From assembly GCF_000466425.1 (NCBI RefSeq), contig NZ_KE992174.1:1-47678 (forward strand): DNA of 47,678 nt, read 5' to 3'. The first letter of the stretch is position 1. Each line of letters starts with the position of its first letter. Positions 42,263-47,678 of this stretch are shown here, piece after piece. The stretch is from Capnocytophaga sp. oral taxon 863 str. F0517. Lineage in GTDB: Bacteria; Bacteroidota; Bacteroidia; Flavobacteriales; Flavobacteriaceae. Made by a program: the position numbers and the translations under genes. The notes under the pieces were generated by a model. It saw nothing but the letters and a program-made list of their open reading frames with translations, was not told the DNA's origin and ran no database searches.

Positions 42263-43117
42263 ATGAAAAGAAGGTTTATCTATCAAGATGCCAAATCAGA
42301 TAAGTTTTGGGATATTGACTTTGAGGGTACTACCCAAACAGTCGTTTATGGGAAGACAGGTACCGCAGGGCGTGAGGCGGTAAAGGAATTCGCCTCTGCC
42401 GAGGAATGTGTCCAAGAAAGCGAAAAACTAATCCTTCAAAAACTCAAAAAAGGCTATACCGAACTCAAGGAAGGGGAGGCCGCTCCTGAAAAAAGAGCAT
42501 ACTCCGAGGAGGAAAAAGCGGACTATTTCTTCTGGGAAGCTATAGAAAAGAGCTATAAATATAATAAAAAGGATTGGAAAGCCTATGACTTGGACGAACA
42601 TTTAGAAAAACTCGCTACCTATCTATCTAAATATAGTGAAGAGAAGCTTATCCTTTTTCAAAAAACCTTAGAACAGAAGCTCATCACCCTCTATACCGCT
42701 CCTATAGCCGAACTTTATATCATTCTTGGCAATGAATATGAAAAAGAGGGAGATAATTATAGTTTTGATGGCTTTATCTCCGATGATGGGTTCCTCTATT
42801 TCCGGTGTTGGCTGCTACTGAAGGGAAAAGAATTCTATGACGATATTACTCAGGATATAGAGACCTTTGTTTCAGGTAAATATCACTTTGATATAGGCGA
42901 GACTTGGGCAGAAGGTCTGCTCTATGTAGCCGATGATGCCAATCAAGAAGCCCGTCCGGATAGTGATGAGGGAATCATAGAAGATACTGTATACCAGAAA
43001 TGGCCAGAGCTGAACTATGACTTTGGCGAATTTGCTATGGACAGAGCGCCTAAGAGTGGGGTTGAGTTACAAAAGATGTATCCCAAATTGGTGGCTGAAA
43101 TCATGCCTATTCGTTAG
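42263..43117 (+). CDS. WGR-domain plus DUF4240 protein
   Basis: The 284-aa protein joins an N-terminal WGR domain (about 1-75, 'RFIYQDAKSDKFWDIDFEGTTQTVVYGKTGTAG') to a DUF4240 domain (about 88-210, 'FFWEAIEKSY', 'DGFLYFRCWLLLKGKEFYDD'). WGR modules occur in PARPs and MolR-type proteins, where they bind nucleic acids. DUF4240 is of unknown function and often found in small cytoplasmic proteins near polymorphic toxin or immunity loci. No signal peptide. It is the last gene of the operon, 12 nt after the YfiT-like gene. Confidence 0.75.
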   Translation: MKRRFIYQDAKSDKFWDIDFEGTTQTVVYGKTGTAGREAVKEFASAEECVQESEKLILQKLKKGYTELKEGEAAPEKRAYSEEEKADYFFWEAIEKSYKYNKKDWKAYDLDEHLEKLATYLSKYSEEKLILFQKTLEQKLITLYTAPIAELYIILGNEYEKEGDNYSFDGFISDDGFLYFRCWLLLKGKEFYDDITQDIETFVSGKYHFDIGETWAEGLLYVADDANQEARPDSDEGIIEDTVYQKWPELNYDFGEFAMDRAPKSGVELQKMYPKLVAEIMPIR

Positions 43118-43161
43118 TAAATAAATTCTTTAATAAAATAGCGATATTCTTCAAAAAGTAG

Positions 43162-43169
43162 TACCTTTG
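43162..43169 (+). promoter_or_regulatory. Promoter -7 element for dCMP deaminase-pyk operon
   Basis: TACCTTTG, 8 nt before the ATG at 43178, so the mRNA is predicted to be almost leaderless. Confidence 0.6.
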
Positions 43170-43177
43170 CCGCAGCT

Positions 43178-43618
43178 ATGGAAAAACAAGAACGATACGA
43201 CCGTGCCTATATGCGTATGGCACAAGAATGGGCAAAGCTCTCCTATAGCCAGCGCAAGCAGGTAGGGGCTATCATTGTCAAAGACCGTATGATCATTTCT
43301 GACGGTTACAATGGTACGCCCACAGGTTTCGATAATTGTTGTGAGGATGCACAAGGGGAGACCCTATGGTATGTCCTACATGCTGAGGCTAATGCGATTC
43401 TTAAGGTAGCGGCCTCCACCCAGTCGTGTGCTGGTGCGACTCTCTATATCACCATGTCGCCCTGTAGGGAGTGTAGCAAGCTGATACATCAGGCAGGGAT
43501 CATTCGCGTGGTGTACAAGGAAGCCTATAGGGATACCAGCGGACTGGAGTTCCTGGACAAGGCGGGGGTGGAAACCCTTTACCTACCGGACACAACCGCA
43601 GATAAGGAATCTTTATAA
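43178..43618 (+). CDS. Deoxycytidylate (dCMP) deaminase family protein
   Basis: The 146-aa zinc deaminase converts dCMP to dUMP, feeding dTMP synthesis. The zinc and catalytic motif is His68-Ala-Glu70 in 'LHAEANAIL', with Cys96 and Cys99 in 'SPCRECSK'. 'GYNGTPTGFDNCCED' is the substrate-binding loop typical of ComEB/dCMP deaminases. It is the first gene of an operon with the IPExxxVDY gene and pyk (19-nt and 12-nt gaps). Confidence 0.9.
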   Translation: MEKQERYDRAYMRMAQEWAKLSYSQRKQVGAIIVKDRMIISDGYNGTPTGFDNCCEDAQGETLWYVLHAEANAILKVAASTQSCAGATLYITMSPCRECSKLIHQAGIIRVVYKEAYRDTSGLEFLDKAGVETLYLPDTTADKESL

Positions 43619-43637
43619 CTCGTTTTCTTGACTGTAT

Positions 43638-44114
43638 ATGGCCTTAGTACTCGAATGGGACTTTGAGCAATATCAGGAGGACGACCTCCTTATTGCCTTG
43701 CATACCCGGTTTGTTCCCTGCAAACTGGCCTATTGGATCAATAAGGTACTGGGTATTCGGCTTGAACGCAGCTTGAAAGACTTATACGACCAGGAGACAG
43801 CGACCTTGTTTCCCCTTTTCTCCTATGAGGATGAAATGTCCCAATGGCACCTTATTACCAATAAGGTACGCGAAAAGGTCGCCATGGGAATGTTCGACCA
43901 AGTAGAGCAGCAGCAGCTATTTATCAAAGAACTTCCTAAAGTAGACTATTTGCTTAGGACAAATACTAAGGAAAAGACCCTTTATTGTCTGTCCTTGCTC
44001 AAGGAACAATCTTGGATAGATTTTATCTATGAAATACCGCTCTTCCCTGAAGAGAAAGTCTCCAATAAGGAGCAGAAAAAACTTAAAGAAATCAAATCAA
44101 AGTTAATCTTTTAA
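43638..44114 (+). CDS. IPExxxVDY family protein
   Basis: A 158-aa Bacteroidota-specific protein of unknown function. The family's name motif is degenerate here, 'FIKELPKVDYLLR' near residue 95. It starts 19 nt after the deaminase gene and ends 12 nt before pyk, the usual place of this family, which suggests a link to pyruvate kinase expression or nucleotide metabolism without proof. Confidence 0.82.
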   Translation: MALVLEWDFEQYQEDDLLIALHTRFVPCKLAYWINKVLGIRLERSLKDLYDQETATLFPLFSYEDEMSQWHLITNKVREKVAMGMFDQVEQQQLFIKELPKVDYLLRTNTKEKTLYCLSLLKEQSWIDFIYEIPLFPEEKVSNKEQKKLKEIKSKLIF

Positions 44115-44126
44115 AATTTATATAGT

Positions 44127-45563
44127 ATGATAGGACGAAAAAAAACCAAAATAGTAGCGACCTTAGGGCCGGCTACCGATAGCCCTGAAATTCTCAAAGG
44201 AATGATCTTGGCCGGAGTGAATGTATTCCGTATCAACTTCTCTCATGCCAACTATGAGGAGGTAAAGCAGCGTATTGCCCAGGTACGAGCCCTTGAGGAG
44301 GAACTCAACACCCATGTAGCGCTCTTGGGAGACTTACAAGGTCCTAAGCTCCGTGTAGGGGTGATGGAAGATGATGTCGTAGTGGAAGAAGGAGACCAAA
44401 TCTCCTTTGTCACTGGCGAGCCTTTCGTAGGAAACAAAGAGCGTGCCTATATGAACTATACCCAATTCCCCCGAGATGTGAAAGCCGGCGAACGGGTACT
44501 TTTGGATGATGGCAAACTCATCTTCGAGGTGATATCTACTAATGAAAAGGATACCGTAGTGGCCAAAGTGCTACAAGGCGGTGTACTCAAATCCAAAAAA
44601 GGGGTGAACCTACCTAATACCAATATCTCTCTTCCTGCCCTTACTGAAAAAGATATCAAGGATGCCATCTTTGCGATAGAACAAGAAGTGGATTGGATAG
44701 CCCTTTCCTTCGTACGCCACGCTAAGGATATAGCAGACCTCCAAGAACTTATCAAAGCACATACCACAGAGGAGATTCCTATCATTGCTAAGATAGAAAA
44801 ACCAGAGGCTTTGGCCAATATAGATGAGATTATCGCCAACTGCCAAGGGCTGATGGTAGCTCGAGGTGATTTGGCTGTAGAGACACCCGCTCATGAGGTG
44901 CCACTACGCCAAAAAGAATTGGTTCGCAAGGCCAAAGAAGCTCGTATTCCGGTGATTATCGCTACCCAGATGATGGAAACCATGATAGAGAGCCTTACCC
45001 CTACTCGTGCCGAGGTGAATGACGTGGCCAACTCAATCATTGATGGGGCGGATGCGGTGATGCTCTCGGCTGAGACCTCCACAGGGAAATATCCCGTACA
45101 GGTTATCGAGCGAATGTCCAGCATTATCAACAGTGTAGAGGATTCCGAGTTCGTTAATATACCTCGTATCCCTCCTGTACGAGAAGGTAATGAACGCTTC
45201 GTGACCCAGTCTATTTGTTTGAGTGCTGCCAAATTGGCCGACGAAATGGATGCCAAGATCATCTCCACCCTTACCGGTAGTGGTTATACAGCCTTCCAAG
45301 TATCAGCTTTGCGCCCCAGTGCCAATATCTTGGTCTTCTCCTCCAACCGACGTCTGCTTACCAAGCTCAGCCTACTATGGGGGGTAACCACCTATTACTA
45401 CGACCGTTACGTATCCACCGATGAGACAATAGAAGACATCAATCGTATTGCTACCCGTGAGGGACACGTACAAGTAGGTGACATCGTCATCAGCCTTAGT
45501 GCCATGCCGATCAGCTACCAAGGCCGTGTAAATACCGTACGTGCTACTCAGATATTAGCGTAA
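44127..45563 (+). CDS. pyk: Pyruvate kinase
   Basis: Pyruvate kinase makes pyruvate and ATP from phosphoenolpyruvate and ADP, the last glycolytic step. The 478-aa enzyme has the N-terminal 'TKIVATLGPA' and 'VFRINFSHANYEE'. The catalytic stretch is 'IIAKIEKPEAL', 'GLMVARGDLAVE' and 'IIATQMMETMI', followed by 'AEVNDVANSIIDGADAVMLSAETS'. A B-domain lies at about 70-165. The C-terminal domain ends in 'VRATQILA'. It ends an operon and is followed by a heptad array that forms a strong terminator. Confidence 0.97.
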   Translation: MIGRKKTKIVATLGPATDSPEILKGMILAGVNVFRINFSHANYEEVKQRIAQVRALEEELNTHVALLGDLQGPKLRVGVMEDDVVVEEGDQISFVTGEPFVGNKERAYMNYTQFPRDVKAGERVLLDDGKLIFEVISTNEKDTVVAKVLQGGVLKSKKGVNLPNTNISLPALTEKDIKDAIFAIEQEVDWIALSFVRHAKDIADLQELIKAHTTEEIPIIAKIEKPEALANIDEIIANCQGLMVARGDLAVETPAHEVPLRQKELVRKAKEARIPVIIATQMMETMIESLTPTRAEVNDVANSIIDGADAVMLSAETSTGKYPVQVIERMSSIINSVEDSEFVNIPRIPPVREGNERFVTQSICLSAAKLADEMDAKIISTLTGSGYTAFQVSALRPSANILVFSSNRRLLTKLSLLWGVTTYYYDRYVSTDETIEDINRIATREGHVQVGDIVISLSAMPISYQGRVNTVRATQILA

Positions 45564-45567
45564 AGAA

Positions 45568-45624
45568 ATGAATAGTGAAGAGTGAATAGTGAAAAGTGAA
45601 AAACGCTTTTCACTATTCACTTTT
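45568..45624 (+). repeat. Heptanucleotide array acting as pyk terminator
   Basis: Units ATGAATA, GTGAAGA, GTGAATA, GTGAAAA, GTGAAAA are followed by CACTATT and CACTTTT of opposite sense. AGTGAATAGTGAAAAG (45581-45596) pairs perfectly over 16 bp with 45606-45621, and a T-rich stretch follows. Here a heptad array is also a good rho-independent terminator. Confidence 0.85.
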
Positions 45625-45697
45625 ATCTTTAAATTGGTTTGTTATGTTAGTAATGCGAATTAATAGTTAAAATAATACACTTTATACAGTAATCCGT

Positions 45698-45908
45698 TGA
45701 TATTCAGGATTTTTTTTCTACATCCCCCTCACATACTCCTCCGCTCTCGCGCACTTCCTTCAAGGGGAGAATTGTAGAACGCTGAACTATCATGCTGATA
45801 TTCAGTATATTTTTTTCTACATCCCCCTCACATACTCCGCTCTCGCGGACTTCCCTCAAGGGGGGAATTGTAGAGCGCTGAACTATCATGCTGATATTCA
45901 GTATATTC
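45698..45908. repeat. Tandem REP-like repeat, two units plus a partial third
   Basis: Unit 1 is 45698-45795 (98 nt), unit 2 is 45796-45891 (96 nt), and a third stops after about 17 nt. Each contains CATCCCCCTCACATACT, a GC-rich middle (TCCGCTCTCGCGGA forms a hairpin in unit 2) and CTTCAAGGGG or CCTCAAGGGGGG. Each boundary carries a 24-nt near-palindrome (45782-45805 and 45878-45901), with CTGAA and TATCA pairing with TGATA and TTCAG. A 68-codon frame on the minus strand simply translates the repeat. Confidence 0.85.
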
Positions 45909-45947
45909 AAGTGTGTTTGTTCACTATTTTACTTGATACCACTCTGT

Positions 45948-45984
45948 GATTCCTCCCTTGAGGCGGGGCTAGGGGGGATGTGAT
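45948..45984. repeat. Partial inverted copy of the REP-like unit
   Basis: ATTCCTCCCTTGAGG and GGGGGGATGTG match, in reverse complement, the two ends of the unit at 45698-45891, with the middle shortened. It could pair with the tandem copies to make a large stem. The rest of 45909-46046 holds nothing recognisable. Confidence 0.65.
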
Positions 45985-46046
45985 GGTAAGTCGTTAATAA
46001 TGAGTTGTTTATAATTTTTTAAATATCTATACTTATAGTTTTTTAA

Positions 46047-46766
46047 CTATTGATTTGCATTATAGTAGGTTTCAGCTAGCTTAAAACTCTTTGGTGGAGG
46101 TCTTACATTGGAGAGCAGATCGGTTTGAATGACTTTTAGATAGGGATCGTGTAGGGAGGGGTGCTGCTTCTTTGTAGGAAAGCCATCATAGAGGCGATTG
46201 CTTGCGATGTAGGGGCGCATGCAAGAGGTCGTCTGCTGACACTTTCCGTTAGGGAAAAGTTTGGGTTTCATATATTTTTCAAAGTATTTTTTAGCAAAGC
46301 TCTTGAGTTGCTCAGGATAAGGCGCCTTAGCTGTGGGAACAAGAGAGGGGAGCTTTTGAGTGGATAGTGAATAGTGAATAGAGGAAAGCGGTGTTTCCTT
46401 AGGAAGTTGGTTGTCAGCCGAAAGAGACCATTCATCTTCGTCCAATAGGAAAGGAGCGAAAGGAGACACTTCCTCTTCTTCCTCCTCCTCAAAGGAAGTA
46501 TAGTCAGCTACACTCATCACACTTTGCTGTTCACCCACATACCCAAGCTCCATGTTTTCGCTTGGCTTTTCGCTTCGTTCCTCACTCATCATTCTTTGTT
46601 CGCCTCTTTTTATTTTTCGCTCCTCCCTTTTTTTCGCTTCTTCCAGACGAATGATCAAACGGATCGCGGCAATGCTTTGGTTGATGGTAGGGATTACCAC
46701 CTTTCCATTGCAATCAATCGGCTGGCGGCGCGCGTATGTCCAAAGTATGTCTAGAGCCTCTTCCAT
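46047..46766 (-). CDS. Acidic protein of unknown function with repeat-derived segment
   Basis: A 239-aa cytoplasmic protein. The N-terminal helix region (about 1-60, 'EEALDILWTYARRQPID', 'SIAAIRLIIRLEEAKKREERK') is followed by an acidic low-complexity stretch with seven consecutive Glu. The C-terminal half (about 150-239) is basic ('SFAKKYFEKYMKPKLF'). Residues 'IHYSLSTQK' are encoded by heptad repeats (46360-46387) of the type seen between genes. It matches no family I know. It has a good promoter (46832-46863, minus), and its leader carries another heptad array. The recombinase gene lies upstream on the same strand. Confidence 0.55.
   Translation of the reverse strand: MEEALDILWTYARRQPIDCNGKVVIPTINQSIAAIRLIIRLEEAKKREERKIKRGEQRMMSEERSEKPSENMELGYVGEQQSVMSVADYTSFEEEEEEEVSPFAPFLLDEDEWSLSADNQLPKETPLSSIHYSLSTQKLPSLVPTAKAPYPEQLKSFAKKYFEKYMKPKLFPNGKCQQTTSCMRPYIASNRLYDGFPTKKQHPSLHDPYLKVIQTDLLSNVRPPPKSFKLAETYYNANQ
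46360..46387. repeat. Heptanucleotide repeats inside a coding sequence
   Basis: Four phased units, GTGGATA, GTGAATA, GTGAATA, GAGGAAA, within the gene at 46047-46766. The unit length is not a multiple of three, so insertions or losses would shift the frame unless three units change together. Confidence 0.65.
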
Positions 46767-46830
46767 AATGATTAATGATTAATGCCAACAATGATTAATT
46801 AATGCCTGACGGCTGACTACTGAATGTGGT
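46767..46830. repeat. Heptanucleotide array in a 5' leader
   Basis: Units such as ATGATTA, ATGATTA, AATGATT, then GGCTGAC, TACTGAA run from the start codon at 46766 up to the promoter. They form most of the mRNA leader of the unknown protein. Confidence 0.6.
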
Positions 46831-46831
46831 G

Positions 46832-46863
46832 CAAAAGTACAACAATTGGAGAGGGGGAGTCAA
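46832..46863 (-). promoter_or_regulatory. Promoter for the gene at 46047-46766
   Basis: On the minus strand TTG (46861-46863), a 21-nt spacer and TACTTTTG (46832-46839). Confidence 0.6.
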
Positions 46864-46909
46864 GGAAATGCTATGCGAGAAGTGAGAGTTTATACAATAA
46901 AAAATAAAG

Positions 46910-47518
46910 TTAAGTATTTAAGAGCTGAAGTTTTTCCTTTACAAAGCTACTGACGGTCAGGCGATGTACGCCAAGGATACGCCCAATGGCGGAGTAGGAT
47001 ACACGCTTATCTAGCAGCTCTTTGATACGTTTTTCTTGTCCGGTGAGTTTGGTTTTGGCGGATTTACTTCCTTTAGGTCGCCCCAGTACCACTCCTTCCG
47101 CTTTTTTACGCGCCAAAGCCTCCTTGGTACGTTGGCTAATGAGATTACGCTCTATCTCAGCAGAGAGACCAAAGGCAAAGGCCAGCACCTTGCTATTGAT
47201 ATCGCTCCCTAAGCGGTAGTTATCCTTGATCGTCCAGACCTGAATGTCGCGGTTCATACACTCATTGAGTACTCCCATAATCATCAATAAGTTACGCCCC
47301 AAACGCGATAGCTCCGAGCAGATAAGGATATCGCCTTTTTTCATACGCTTGAGGAGCTTGCCCAGCCGGCGCTCTTCCACACTCTTGGCACCAGAGATGG
47401 TCTCTTCAATCCATTTATCCACAACCATTTCTTGGTTTTTACAGAATTGATTGATTTCAAAACGTTGGTTCTCTACCGTTTGTTTATCGGTACTGACCCT
47501 AATGTATCCATAAATCAT
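46910..47518 (-). CDS. Serine recombinase / DNA invertase, Mpi-like
   Basis: The 202-aa resolvase-invertase has the nucleophile Ser9 in 'GYIRVSTDKQ', the catalytic Arg block 'SELSRLGRNLL', and 'FAFGLSAEIERNLISQRTKEALARKKAEG' leading through the E-helix. The C-terminal helix-turn-helix ('RVSYSAIGRILGVHRLTVSSFV') binds DNA. It closely resembles Mpi of Bacteroides fragilis as I remember it, a master invertase that flips several promoters around the genome. The size is normal and no active-site residue is missing. It may act on the inverted-repeat promoter at 69-198, which is inference. A palindrome lies just upstream at 47548-47571. Confidence 0.9.
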   Translation of the reverse strand: MIYGYIRVSTDKQTVENQRFEINQFCKNQEMVVDKWIEETISGAKSVEERRLGKLLKRMKKGDILICSELSRLGRNLLMIMGVLNECMNRDIQVWTIKDNYRLGSDINSKVLAFAFGLSAEIERNLISQRTKEALARKKAEGVVLGRPKGSKSAKTKLTGQEKRIKELLDKRVSYSAIGRILGVHRLTVSSFVKEKLQLLNT

Positions 47519-47547
47519 GGTATAAAAAATTTAGAATTAGGGGGGAC

Positions 47548-47571
47548 AAAGTACATAAATTTTTGTACCTT
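47548..47571. promoter_or_regulatory. Palindrome upstream of the invertase gene
   Basis: AAAGTACA and TGTACCTT form 8-nt arms (one mismatch) around an 8-nt AT spacer. It lies 30 nt upstream of the invertase start and may overlap its promoter: a possible operator or recombinase-binding site. Confidence 0.35.
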
Positions 47572-47651
47572 ATAGGTCAAGAATAGGCTAAAATTATCTG
47601 ATTTCTGTCTAAAAAAAATAGCGAATAAGACCTTTATTTTAATCAGCCTTT

Positions 47652-47678
47652 ATGTTCGGCAACATGGAGGAAAAACCT
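47652..47678 (+). CDS. Start of a probable YbaB/EbfC nucleoid-associated protein gene (cut by window end)
   Basis: The last nine codons read 'MFGNMEEKP' and run off the window. Bacteroidota YbaB/EbfC proteins often begin with a similar 'MFG...NMEEK', so this is probably the start of that small DNA-binding protein gene. Too short to be sure. Confidence 0.4.

Noticed and set aside
45704-45910. 68-codon minus-strand ORF with a repeated 32/33-residue unit
   Set aside because: It is only a translation of the tandem REP-like repeat; no promoter or independent support.

Overview
The window reads as a chromosomal segment of a Bacteroidota bacterium, most likely Flavobacteriaceae and probably Capnocytophaga. 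The evidence is AT-rich DNA, many promoters of the Bacteroidota type (TTG, about 19-21 nt, TAnnTTTG), A-rich start regions in place of strong Shine-Dalgarno sites, and families largely confined to this phylum (DUF4837, DUF4421, IPExxxVDY, Flavobacteriia-type TonB and OmpA proteins, an Mpi-like invertase). The genus is an inference from overall character; no rRNA is present to confirm it.

Layout. 1-2040: a promoter enclosed by inverted repeats, facing a secreted SH3-domain gene, then nadE and a long heptanucleotide array. 2.1-12.8 kb: a tail-specific protease, a penicillin-binding-protein-like hydrolase with an SDR, DUF4837 and two further envelope genes, greA with a HIT protein, and a two-domain acyltransferase probably making amino-acid lipids. 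12.8-16.4 kb: a TonB-dependent receptor under a TPP riboswitch with an intact terminator (thiamin uptake), trmN6 and smpB. 16.4-22.5 kb: trpS, a LysM/ligand-binding protein, OmpA, and arginine decarboxylase with a long leader. 22.5-23.4 kb: tRNA-Met(CAT) and a gene-free stretch with two facing promoters and a hairpin, probably a small RNA. 23.4-28.3 kb: exbB-exbD-tonB, a CbpA/CbpM chaperone pair, lnt. 28.5-33.6 kb: YwqK-like protein, DUF4421, mltG, a PatB/MalY-type enzyme, DUF721.

33.7-36.6 kb is an AT-rich accessory patch of small secreted proteins. It includes a duplicated, partly broken paralogue pair and a gene remnant. 36.6-39.9 kb is the classical thrS-infC-rpmI-rplT cluster, with infC probably starting at ATT. 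39.9-45.6 kb: lysA, a short operon (membrane protein, DinB/YfiT-like protein, WGR-DUF4240 protein), and a dCMP deaminase-IPExxxVDY-pyruvate kinase operon. 45.6 kb to the end is repeat-rich: tandem and inverted REP-like units, an unknown acidic protein, an Mpi-like serine recombinase, and the first codons of a probable YbaB/EbfC gene.

Working together: many products serve the envelope (TonB-ExbB-ExbD powering receptors such as the thiamin-type one, lipoprotein maturation by Lnt, peptidoglycan length control by MltG, OmpA and LysM anchoring). The strongest candidate for an undescribed system is the inverted-repeat-flanked promoter at 69-198, considered with the Mpi-like invertase at 46910-47518. 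Together they suggest phase variation by promoter inversion. A second theme is a dispersed family of heptanucleotide arrays built as two inverted halves. They sit at gene ends and in leaders, act as the apparent terminator of pyk, and in one case enter a coding sequence.
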